64,000 bases of DNA from Microdochium bolleyi (lineage: Eukaryota > Ascomycota > Sordariomycetes > Xylariales > Microdochiaceae). Shown piece after piece: positions 13,439 to 24,200 of this stretch. Location: assembly GCA_001566295.1 (NCBI GenBank), contig KQ964254.1, forward strand, positions 620,001 through 684,000, read 5' to 3'. Below the pieces are notes generated by a model. The model was given only the letters and a program-made list of their open reading frames with translations. It was not told where the DNA came from and did no database searches. Each line of letters starts with the position of its first letter. Within the stretch, counting starts at the first letter, position 1. The translations under genes were made by a program, and so were the position numbers.

Positions 13439-13445
13439 TATATAA
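13439..13445 (+). promoter_or_regulatory. TATA box of the barrel-protein gene
   Basis: TATATAA followed by 'gacgcagtcg'. It lies about 90 nt before the leader intron, so transcription should start near 13,470. That would place the ATG at 13,465 at or before the start site and leave 13,717 as the first usable ATG in the spliced message. Confidence 0.7.
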
Positions 13446-13530
13446 GACGCAGTCGATCTGCCTCATGAATTGTTTGTCTCCTTCTCATCCCACAGCAAAC
13501 AGCTTCAGCATCTCCACATCGCATCCACAG

Positions 13531-13598
13531 GTAAACCCATCATTCTTTGAGAACTCAAAGCTTGCGCCAGGGTCCGCGTCGCTAACGATATATAACAG
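13531..13598 (+). other. Probable 5'-leader intron of the barrel-protein gene
   Basis: GTAAAC donor at 13,531, branch-like GCTAAC at about 13,581 and TATAACAG acceptor, 68 nt in all. It lies wholly upstream of the chosen start codon. Because 68 is not a multiple of three, removing it destroys the frame that would otherwise extend the protein upstream to 13,465. Confidence 0.7.
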
Positions 13599-13716
13599 CC
13601 GCTTCCTCGTCTCGATTCTAACTGCTCAGAAACAACCTCCAGCAGCAACTCAACACTACACCTTCGACATCCATCCCCCCCAAACCAAACCCCAACTCCC
13701 ACCAAAAACCGCCAAA

Positions 13717-14079
13717 ATGGTTGCCATCACCAACATCCTTCTCCCCGTCCTCACCGTCTTCGCCACGGCCGCCAGCGCCGCGACCTACAACGGCGAGGCG
13801 ACCTGGTACAACCCCGGCCTCGGCGCGTGCGGCAAGACCCACGGCGCCAACGACCTCGTGGCCGCCGTGTCCGCGCAGCTCTTCACCACGGCCAACCCCA
13901 ACAACGACCCCGTGTGCGGCAAGAAGGCCAAGATCACCCGCGGCAACAAGTCGGTCACCGTCACCGTCGTCGACAAGTGCCCGGAGTGCCCCAAGGCCAA
14001 CATCGACCTGTCCCCCGCCGCGTTCAAGAAGCTCGGCACCCTGGCCGAGGGCCGCATCAAGGTCCAGTGGGTCCTCTAG
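13717..14079 (+). CDS. Small secreted double-psi beta-barrel (RlpA/barwin-like) protein
   Basis: The 120-residue product begins with a clear signal peptide (MVAITNILLPVLTVFATAAS, cut near ASA|AT). The mature part is a single double-psi beta-barrel of the RlpA/expansin/barwin superfamily: 'ATYNGEATWYNPGLGACG', 'NDLVAAVS', 'PVCGKKAKITRG', 'VTVTVVDKCPECPKANIDLS' and 'AFKKLGTLAEGRIKVQW'. The VVDKCPEC segment with DLSPAAF is the family core; the cysteines are placed for disulfides. Related fungal proteins are secreted, bind carbohydrate or act as protease inhibitors; catalytic activity is not established and cannot be claimed here. The start at 13,717 has a good context (ccaaaATGg) and is supported by the signal peptide, the TATA box and the leader intron. 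The extreme C/G third-position bias fits high expression. Confidence 0.93.
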   Translation: MVAITNILLPVLTVFATAASAATYNGEATWYNPGLGACGKTHGANDLVAAVSAQLFTTANPNNDPVCGKKAKITRGNKSVTVTVVDKCPECPKANIDLSPAAFKKLGTLAEGRIKVQWVL

Positions 14080-14972
14080 AGTGTAGATTTACTCTTATGG
14101 GGGAAACCGTTCGCTGCGCCGTGCCGCGCTTTCGGGAGATGAAGATGGGATCTCGGGGAAGGGGTTCCTGGACGGGGAGTTGAGGGCCAGAGCTTGGCCG
14201 TGGGATAGGGGGATGTGTCCAACAAAGGGGCTCGGATGTTCTGACTGAACTCTTTCAGCCAGACGACTTTTGGTGGGGTGGCATTGTTGACTTTGGACTG
14301 TGGAGGACTTTTCTTCCCCGTTCTTCTTTGCCGCTCCCTTTCTCTTCTCACACATATTATGTATAGATGCACAGTACAGAAAATCTTGGCAGCACGTATC
14401 TGCCAAACAGAAACGATCTGGTGCCATCTTGTGCCTTGTCGTGCCTTGAATATATTCTTGCCTTATTTCTCCAGAGGTTGCAGAGCTGCGAGCTCGGCGC
14501 GTGGGACTGGAATTTCGGTTCATGGAGATGGTACGACTCCATGGCTCACAGTACTCTCACACTTGTGAATGTCCCGCGGCCCAGTCTAGTCGATCAAAGC
14601 TTTGAGCGAGCCGGGATGTAACACCCGGGATTTTCACCTTTTCTTTTGGTAACGGTGTCGCTCTCAATCCCACAACCATGAATGAGTCAAGTGTAGGCGT
14701 GCATGGAATCCCAAGGCGGGTCGTTCTTGTTCAAGAGAGCAGGCCAGGCCAAGAAATTCCACACATGTCCGGAAGATACCAAAACCACAGCATGTTTCCA
14801 ATTGCTAAAGTCCTAGCGATTTCCCCATTGGTCTCGATTCTCAAGCTTGTCACGTCTTACTCGCCTCGCTAAAAATGGACAAGCCGACGGAACTTCAGCA
14901 CGTCCCTCACCTGCCAAATCCAGCCCGCCAGGCCCCTTCGAATATCCCCTCTCATATTCGCAACTGGCCCCG
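14080..14972. other. Convergent 3' intergenic region
   Basis: It lies between the ends of two convergent genes, the barrel protein (+) and the DOPA-dioxygenase-like gene (-). I see no gene, repeat or structured element here. Confidence 0.5.
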
Positions 14973-15760
14973 TCACGCGTTCAGCGCCGCCTCCCGCTGC
15001 CGCTTCATCTCACTCATCTTGTAGAAGATGGCGGTCGACAGCTCGAGCCGCTCGCCCATCCACAGCGCGCGCTCCGTGTGGTTGCGCAGCTCCCGCAGGC
15101 CCTCGTCGTCGTCCTCGCCCTCCCCGCCCGGCGCCGAGGGCGGGAGCGTGTTCGGGTGGACCAGCGCGGAGAGCGGGCCCCTCCATATCGCGAGCCAGGG
15201 CACGAAGGCGCCGAACTGTGCCGGCGTGTGCAGGTTCACCTCGAACATGGCCAGCGGGTGCGGGCCGATCGGGATGGTCCAGAAGGCGTACATGCGGAGC
15301 TCGGGGACTGCGGGAGATGTGAGCTACACGTGTCTGAGAATGGCCTGTGAGGGCGGGACCGGGTGGTGTGTAAGACGTGAATGGACACCATGAGAATGCA
15401 ACTCACATTCTCGCCGGATACGCTCCCGCAACTGGCGCGCGTACTCAGCCTGCTCGTTGTCCGAGGAGTCGTGGTAGATGTGGACATCGCTGGGTTTGAC
15501 CTCGGAGTGAGCATGAAACAAATAGCAGTGCTGGCAGTGCGCGATAGGAGACCGACTTACAACCCTCCTCGCACCCCGTTGTCGAGGGGCGCGGTGAACT
15601 GCTCATACGCAGCGCTCGGCTTGTCGGCCGGCGGGTTGACAACGCTCTTACCGTCGGCGGCCTTGTCCTCGGACAGCGGCTCGAGGTCCGCGTATGGGCC
15701 CGACAGCGGCGGCGGGTAGGTGCTGACCGGGCGGGTCGGGACGGGTGTGAGAGCTGGCAT
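14973..15760 (-). CDS. DOPA 4,5-dioxygenase family protein
   Basis: Three exons on the minus strand, 15561-15760, 15407-15489 and 14973-15307, join in phases 2 and 1 (introns of 71 and 99 nt, donors GTAAGT and GTGAGT) to give 205 residues. Only the splice choice with acceptor CCCAG at 15,490 restores 'FDVHIYHD', the family's first metal/active-site His segment; the second join restores 'REFPELRMYAFWTIPIGPHPLAMFEV', with the conserved GPHP. 'FVPWLAIWRG' and 'LVHPNT' complete the fold. The family includes extradiol dioxygenases that open the ring of L-DOPA, giving betalain-type chromophores in Amanita; most ascomycete members have no proven role. The first about 50 residues are Pro-rich. The extended acidic/Gly insert 'GGEGEDDDEG' after the HPNT strand is unusual. 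No signal peptide, so probably cytosolic. Confidence 0.88.
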
Positions 15761-18700
15761 ACTGTCGTGGCTCTAGAAGGTGTCGATGGCTGGGGAGAGC
15801 GGCGGGGTTGTGCAATTGGGATTGTTCAACAGCAACGAGCAACTTCGATTGTTGTTGATCACGACCACCGAAGCCAGTCCTCGTCCTCCCGCTTGAGAAA
15901 GTGATTGGTAACACACACCGGAGCCGGCGGCAAGGATCAAGCCACGATCGCGTGCTCCGGCTCTTGCCCCGCACAAGCCCCCGCAAACTGCCGCGTCTCG
16001 GCGCCGAGACCCTGTATAATAAGGTACTTTAATCTGTCCTTGTACTTGTGCTTGTAGTTACAGGATGGATATATAAGTGTACGCCGCGCTGACTTGGGCA
16101 GACGATCAGTATCGTGTAACCTCTTTTCTTATCCCTTTTTGTTACTCGTTGTTGCTCAACGACGTTATGACATTGTCGAACGATCCCAAAAATGACAGGT
16201 ACATTCGTGTTCCCAGCTCAAATCTTAACCAAGCGGAATATGTCCCTAATCTCGCACAGGGTCCAAGACATTGTCCCCGACCCAGAACAGTAAATAAAAT
16301 CCAAGAAAGCAACGAGAGAGAAACAATGAGGATCGGGGACCACGCTAGCCCAAGTCTCGTCCTCGGGAATCACAGCAACCACAGAAAATGCACGGGAGCA
16401 CCTGTTCATTGTCTGTACCAGGCCTCTCCGGCACCTCTTTCGCAAATGGTGCATCTCAGGGAATCAGAATTTCCGGACCGCAAAGCGACTGGATAAAAAC
16501 AACGTGATAGCAAAATTCACCCTGTTCAGGATAAGAGCAGCGGACCGTGTGATTCCAACTCCGCGCCTAATGTGCGCTGCTATCTCGTCAGGAGCTCACA
16601 TAACATATTTGTCCCTGGGAAACCAAGCGTGCACGGACAGATGGCGCTCACATATCGTCGTCAAGCGCCGGAATGACTCCCAATACATCAGAGCTCTCGA
16701 GATTACTGGACATATCGGCAACAGTACGCCAGATCCTAGCTCTAGACCCATCTTAGCCGAGGTCTTCTCAACGTCAGTCAATTGCGGCTGCCTCCAAGAA
16801 CATTACAGCACGTCACATCTTATTTTCTGGATTAGTGTTCATCAGAATAAACAAGCCGAAGTACGATGAAATCTGTTCTACCACGCCCTCAGGCATTTAT
16901 CTGTCTGTTACGAAACGAATCAAACCCTTCTTAGATGCATAGGTGGCAAAGATTTCATCCCAGGCAAGGGCTCGAAGTTTGAGCCGCCGACGAAGCGACA
17001 GTCCAATCAAGTCCGATCCACGTAGAAAACACCGAAGCGTCGACTGGCAAGACGATCAGCGCAACGGTAGCCCACTAGAGACAGAGAGAGGCAGAGGGCC
17101 ACTGTGTGCTGCGCTCCCAAGCCACCATGTCATGTCTCACTGCATGTGTCGAGTGCCCGGTGAGAGAGCGTACAGTAGAGTCTTGAGAAAGTCTCCGGCG
17201 GTCCCCAACGCGAAAAGGGGGAGCCAGCGACGTCGAGCTTACACAGACAGGCGTCACCACATGCTAGAGACCGCAAGAGTAGACTTGCTCCTCTGTGAAC
17301 AACACAGTGGCCCGATGTTCCTGAGAGGCCGCGCATGCTTTGCTGTCGTTTCTCTTTGCGACAACGATGCGGGGACCAGGGAAGTGGAATCTTCGCGCCT
17401 GCGAGTTGAAACACTCGTCCTTCGAGAACGGAGTCCTTGATCGACAGTTCGAAGTCGGCTACCTACCAGCATGTTTCACGTCCTCCTCAGGTCCTCAACC
17501 TCTCTCGCAATCCATCTAGTAAAGATGCTTGATTTGATGTCCTCTCACCAATCTCCGTGCACTCGGCATTTACCCAACTAGCCAGACGCGTAATCAAAAA
17601 CCATCCGGCTAACCGAACAATCCGTCACAACACTTCGAAGTCTGATCTCGACGGTCGGGTACTCACCCCGCCGGCCTCTATGACGTACCCGCATCCGAAG
17701 CTGCCGCCGCACCGTGTTGGTCTCCGCGAGAACCTTGACGGACCGGACTCGTATCACCTCGTGTAATCCTGGATGATTTTTAGGCTTCCTCTTTGTCTGT
17801 CTTCCCCCCCCCTTCTTCCCGCTCCGTCGGCAGCCGGACGGCTCAAGCTCCTTGTCCCCGAAAATTCACTAATTCGGCCGAGCAACTAGGTTTGTTCGGT
17901 CCCGGGATTGTGGCGTGCTCCTGAGCAGATGCGGTGGTGCAGTAGACTGTGCGAGGCGGAATTATGCAAGACAGCATCATCCCGCGCGGGCCGGCCTAGT
18001 GCCCCTTAAGGCCGACCACTGAGCCAGCCAACAGCCAGCCGGGGCTCCCGCCGGGAACATTTCGGAAGCTTGGCTGCAGACCGCACAAGGCGGTGGTTCT
18101 CTGTGTGCTGTTGCCTGCCCTAGCTTCCAGGCCGGCGCTGGGGGGTGCGAACTCGCGCGCGGCACAAGAAGCAGACTTGGAAGCGGTGGAGCGTCAGACC
18201 CAGCTAACAAGGTAGAGAACGAGAAAGAATAACCGGGGACGATTGTTGTGTGCATCAGTTGCGAAAGATATGGCATCTTTCAGTTCTGCACAACGACAGC
18301 CAGCCAGCCAGCCAGCCAGCCAGCCAAAAAAAAAAGGTCTCGGTCGGTGTCAGGCACGCCAAGAGCAACGGGCGGGCTACGACCGCACGACCTTCGACAT
18401 GACGCTGACGGGAGCTTGATCTTCTGCTCTCGGCCAAAGACCACAGTGCCGCTGTTTCGTGGGGACACCCGCAAGAAGAGAGGGATGGGGGCTCTTCCGC
18501 TCACCAATTGGCCTATGCGGAAGAGCTCATTCTGTTCTGGGTGACGATCGCAGCCGTGCGGCGGCGTTCCCGTGCGCGACTGCTGACTACAGCATGGAGA
18601 GGCCAAGACCCTCGTTGTTCTGGAACATCCAAATCATTCCGTGCGTTGAGAATCATGGTCTTGGAGCTGTGCAAACACCGGTGCCGCGTGGCATGGTCGA

Positions 18701-21201
18701 TTCAGCAGTGCACCCCGCTATGCTTGCTTGTTTCCCCAAGCTCTCGCGTGCATTTTTTCTGGAGTACGCCCGCCACACGGCTGTGGCGAGTCATGGCACA
18801 TGCGGAAACTACTCTTCACACACTCATGATATCATCGCTGCGCGGATTGGTGTTATTGTCAAGTCCACGCCCATCACCACCCTCGGGCATGGTAAACTTC
18901 CTAGCGCAGGACGGATCTGTACGTCCACCATCTATGATGCAATATCCTGATGATTGTCGCAACAGACAAATGCTTGGCTTTCGTTCTGATGAGCAGCCTA
19001 GCTGGATTGCGAGGCCAGTGCAACCAGGCAGCTTCTGTTGATGTGACAAGTGCCACTGTCAGTCAATTGTCGATGCAGAAATTGTGAATTGATGCATATT
19101 ACCAGATTCAGGCCCTGGCCCAGGGGTCAGGAATGAGGTTTCCAATGTTTGACCCTTTCGCATGATGTAAATAACGAGCTCGAGTGTCGCAGCCCCACGG
19201 GTTTGTTGTGGTGTGTCCTCCGGATCGCTGGCATGTGCTCGCTGCACCAGGGGGCGACAGCCCTGCAACCTGTCTGATGTGTTGGGCATGTTGATTGGCT
19301 CGAGATCTAAAGCGGCTCTGGTGATCTAGCGAGCCTGCCGGGTCTGTCGTGGTCGCATGGGATGTGCGAGATTACCTCGTGGTGCTCGTATCGGGAGCGG
19401 AGCATCCGCTCTGCTACGAATCCGAACGCGAGCCATCCCTGGGGCGGTGGTGCCCCGCGCCCGCCGGCGGTCCAAACAGCCGGTGTTGCGTTTGGCAGCT
19501 TGGACCTCGGACCCCTCGCTGCGCCTGCAGCACGCATTCAGCACGACACGTCTGGGTTGTTCCGCGAGTCCTGCACTTGTCCACGTGTATGACTGTAAGG
19601 AAGACAGTGCCCGTGTTGTAGTCTGCACGAGGCTCTGGCATCAAGGCTGTCCCGGTGCACAAGCACGGCCAGCGCATCAATCCCCCACACGATCGATGCT
19701 AACCGTATCGCCCGGGCCAACAAGACTTCGGCCGAGGCGGCTCACATTTTACGGCCGACTTTTGTGGTCGATCGGGGTTGCCAGTGCCTCGTCGCCGGTG
19801 GTGCGGTGATGCCGCGTGGACGAGCGGACACGGGCAGCAGCTTCTGGCAATGAGCAGAGGGCGTTGGCGGGCAGTCGGAGAGTTGCAGTTTCCCGAGATT
19901 TGCCAAGCGCCGTCCGGTTAAGCAGCGTAATGACCCAAGGTGCCCACCAGGCCCGCTCGGCTGCATCCGACCCTGGCCGACAGGGACCCCGTCGCCCGTG
20001 AGCCCGTCAGTCAGCTCTTTGCGCGTGCTGGGTTCTCTGATCTCCCTTGGCGCAGTCTGTAACCTCGTCGGTGCAAGGCTTATCAGCGCTGCGTTGAGGC
20101 ATTGACAGGCCAGGCAGACCCCCGGGTCAGCTTGGGCGACTGGGCTGGCGGAGTGGTACCGGACTCCGTCCCGAGTAGATCCTCACATGCTGCGCTGCCA
20201 CCCTGCAAACTTTGAAAGAGCCGCAAGGCTGGTCCGAGACGTTGGAACGTCGAGTCCGAGTTGGTGAACTGGCTACAATCTGCTCAGGTGGCGGCATGTG
20301 TCGATGGTCGTGGATGAGCCGCTGGCAGCAGCGTTGAGTTCAGACACGCTGCATCAAGCTTGAGTCGTAAGGACGGGCACGGAGCCTTCGGGCACCGGGG
20401 ACACTTCCATGGCAGTGCCCCGATTCTCTTGGGATCCTGCCGTCGATGCAGTCGACGTGTCCGGAGTTAACGTCGTGGAAACTCTCGTCCGCGGCGTAGA
20501 CGGGTTGTCGGAGAGATACAGAGCACACCAGACGTCAGAAAAGTCGAAGACGCAAAGCAAATGGAAGAAGTCGGTTAGTCCTGGGTGCGAGCGACCCGCA
20601 GTGCTCGCCGTGGACTCGACGGTAGGTGGGCCGGAGGCAAGACCACCCGACCATACGAAAACGAGCCCTCTCGTACGGCAAGCGTGTTTGTTTGGTCGTG
20701 GCGTGCATGCGCGGCGCTGCTCACTCCGGAGATGGGACCTTTTGCGACGGACCTCGCTTCTCCTTTAAAAGAACCGTGCCGGCCCCCCAGCTCGATCCGA
20801 CACATGTAATGCTCAATTCGGCAACAGAGCCTCCTGTACTTCAATTTCTTCTCTGCCTGCTCCTCCTCTTGCGTGCAGCTGCTGACCACGATACAGAGCA
20901 GTCTGTCCCGTCGTGTCAAACTGACGCCGCAGCCAGGCTCTCCCTTCTCATTACGCCTATTTACATCATAGTCCATACTCTATTTTAATAATCATCGCGT
21001 CCGCATACAGTCCGCGATCGACCACCACCCCGCAGCATACATAGATCTCGTCGTCCCGCCCCGGTCCGCCACCTTCCGATCACACAAAGAGGACTACGCG
21101 TGCGAACCAGAGAGAGCTTCTCACAACAACACTCGACACGGCCCTTCGCCGCCAGCAGCCCAGCCCCACCACCAGTGCCACCGGGCTCCCGGCTCTTCAG
21201 C
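15761..21201. other. 5.4-kb intergenic region upstream of ABC transporter 2
   Basis: No frame gives a recognisable or composition-plausible protein. TATA-like elements lie near 16,011 (could serve the DOPA-dioxygenase-like gene) and 16,069 ('gatatataag'). A CAGC tetranucleotide repeat sits at 18,297-18,325. The right end holds an AT-rich patch 'ctctattttaataatc' near 20,973 followed by a C-rich, ATG-free leader to 21,201. This is probably a long regulatory region or contains non-coding transcripts. Confidence 0.5.
18297..18335. repeat. (CAGC)n tetranucleotide repeat followed by A10
   Basis: About seven tandem CAGC units run directly into a homopolymer of about ten A. It lies in intergenic DNA. 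Confidence 0.85.
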
Positions 21202-24200
21202 ATGGCGTTCGTGGGCAGCACGGCCTTCACGGCCTACGACCGCACCGAGCAGGCGGGCGGTTCCCCTCTCGCCCGTGCGCGCTCCGAACAGGATGTCATC
21301 GATGAAGCCGCCGCCGGCAACGCCCAGCCTAATTCGGGGGACGAGACCCAGGTCGAGGACGATTCCGAGCTCGAGCGTCGCGAATCCATGGTGCACGAGC
21401 TTGCCCGGCGCTATACTTCGCACTCTCACCATGCCGGTCACCCCAACCCATTCCTCGACACCGCCGAGGATTCTCCAGTAAACCCAGCCTCTAGCAACTT
21501 CAATGCGCGAGCGTGGGCTAAGGCTTTTGTTGCCATGTCTGAGGGAAGCGGAGGCGTGGGCTTCAAGTCTGCTGGCGTCTGCTACCAGAACCTCAATGTC
21601 CACGGTTTTGGACAGACTACCGACTACCAGAAGAGTGTTGGAAATATTGCGCTCGAAGGTGTCGGCCTTGCTCGCAAGGTCCTTGGTCTGAGCAAGCCGA
21701 CAAAGATTGACATTCTGCGCAACTTTGATGGACTGGTGCGCAAGGGTGAGATGCTGGTCGTCCTGGGACCGCCTGGCTCAGGTTGCTCGACATATCTGAA
21801 GACCATTTCCGGCGAGACCAACGGCATTTACATTGATGACAAGTCGTACTTCAACTACCAAGGTATCTCCGCCAAGGAGATGCACAGCCACCACCGTGGT
21901 GAAGCTCTCTATACGGCCGAGGTCGACGTCCACTTCCCCATGCTGACCGTCGGCGATACACTTTCTTTCGCCGCCAGAGCTCGTGCACCACGCACACTTC
22001 CAGACGGCGTCGACCGCAACACATACGCCGAGCATCTCCGCGACACGACCATGGCCATGTTCGGCATCTCGCACACAGTCAACACCCGTGTTGGCAACGA
22101 GTATGTTCGTGGAGTGTCTGGAGGTGAGCGCAAGCGTGTCACCATCTCGGAAGCGGCTCTGAGCAGGGCGCCACTGCAGTGCTGGGACAACAGTACCCGT
22201 GGTCTTGATAGTGCGAACGCCATTGAGTTTTGCAAGACCCTTCGCACTCAGACCGAGCTCTTCGGCACCACTGCCTGCGTTTCGATCTACCAGGCGCCGC
22301 AGACCGCTTACGACTTCTTCGACAAGGCCCTTGTTCTGTACGAAGGTCGCCAAATCTTCTTTGGTCGTGCTGATGCTGCCAAGCAATATTTCATCAACCT
22401 TGGATTTGAGTGCCCTGCGCGCCAGACTACGCCCGATTTCCTCACTTCGATGACCAGTCCGCTCGAACGCGTCATCCGCAATGGCTTCAAGGGACGCACA
22501 CCGCGGACACCTGATGACTTTGCCAAGGCCTGGCGGGAGTCCGCAGAGTACAAGGCCCTGCAAGCCGAGATCGAGACATACAAGACTGAGCATCCCATTG
22601 ACGGACCTGATGCGCAAGCTTTCCGCGAGGCAAAGCGTGAGCAGCAGGCCAAATCTCAAAGAGCCAAGTCGCCTTACACACTGTCGTTTGGACAGCAGGT
22701 CAAGCTTTGCCTGTGGCGCGGGTTCCGAAGACTCAAGGGTGATCCTAGTCTGTCTATCGGCGCCCTGATCGGCAATGTCATCATGGCGCTGATCATTGGC
22801 AGTGTCTTCTACAATCTCCAGCTCACAACCGCCAGTTTCTTCCAGCGTGGCGCCCTACTCTTCTTTGCCTGTCTCATGAACGCCTTCGCCAGTGCTCTGG
22901 AAATCCTGACGCTGTACGCCCAACGCCCGATTGTCGAAAAGCACAGTCGCTATGCCTTGTATCATCCGGCTGCTGAAGCAGTAGCATCCATGATTACAGA
23001 TCTGCCGTACAAGATCGCCAACTGCATCGTCTTCAACCTGGTCCTCTACTTCATGACCAACCTCCGACGAGAGCCTGGCGCGTTCTTCTTCTTCCTGTTC
23101 CTGTCCTTCATCACTGTTCTGATCATGAGCATGATCTTCCGCACCATCGCATCTGGTTCCCGCACTCTGTCGCAAGCCATGGTGCCGGCTGCTATCCTCA
23201 TCCTCGATCTCGTCATCTTCACTGGATTCGTGATCCCGATCTCTTACATGCCTGCCTGGTGCCGTTGGCTCAACTACGTCGATCCGCTGGCCTACTCGTT
23301 CGAGTCGTTCATGATCAACGAATTCGTGGGCAGGCAGTTTGAGTGCAATCAGTTTGTTCCCAACCCTGCGATCCCTGGCTACGCGGACGTCGCGCCTGAA
23401 AACCGCGCCTGCAGCGCCATCGGCAGCATTCCAGGGCAGCCTTTCGTCGATGGGCAAGCATACATCGCTAGTGCGTACCAGTACCAGGCCGAGCACAAGT
23501 GGCGCAATGTTGGCATTATCTTCGGCTTCATCTGCTTCTCGCTGATGACCTACATGGTTGCCGCCGAATTGGTATCCGAGAAGAAGTCCAAGGGCGAGGT
23601 TCTTGTCTTCCGCCGCGGCCACAAGCCTGCCCAGTTCAAGGAGCGCAAGGGCGATGATGAGGAGGGTGCCAAGGTTGGACCTGTGATTACCAACGCCAGC
23701 AGAGCTCGCGCCGATCGGGGCGGAGGCAACATCCAATCGAGCGAGAGTGTCTTCCACTGGAACAATGTCTGCTACGACGTCAAGATCAAGAAGGAGAATC
23801 GCCGCATTCTGGACCACGTCGATGGCTGGGTCAAGCCTGGCACTCTTACTGCGCTCATGGGTGTGTCGGGTGCTGGCAAGACCACCTTGTTGGACGCCCT
23901 TGCCAGCCGTATCACGATGGGTGTGATTAGCGGTGAGATGCTAGTCGATGGCAAGCTCCGCGACAACTCTTTCCAGCGCAAGACCGGCTACGTGCAGCAG
24001 CAGGATCTCCACCTGTCCACTACAACCGTCCGCGAAGCCCTCAACTTCTCTGCCCTCCTGCGCCAGCCCGATGATACCCCGCGTGAGGAGAAACTCGCAT
24101 ACGTTGACGAGGTCATCAAGCTACTGGATATGGAAGAATATGCCGACGCCGTCGTCGGTGTTCTTGGCGAAGGCCTCAACGTCGAACAGCGCAAGCGTCT

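Larger units (their letters stand above)
11844..13716. other. Intergenic region, ABC transporter 1 to barrel protein
   Basis: No credible coding sequence. It contains the transporter 3' end, a (GTC)n microsatellite at about 12,541-12,563 and, at the right end, the TATA box, leader and leader intron of the next gene. The open frames at 12,400-13,000 occur on both strands around the microsatellite and look random. Confidence 0.5.

Noticed and set aside
13465..13716. 84-residue N-terminal extension of the barrel protein
   Set aside because: It would bury the signal peptide, begins at or before the expected transcription start and is broken by the leader intron.
16069..16496. TATA-like element and a 139-codon frame at 16,077
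   Set aside because: The frame has no protein-like signature and the TATA-like sequence is near-symmetrical, so direction is unclear.
21100..21201. N-terminal extension of ABC transporter 2 from a GTG codon at 21,100
   Set aside because: A nuclear fungal gene should start at ATG; the first ATG in the leader is 21,202 and the protein after it looks complete.
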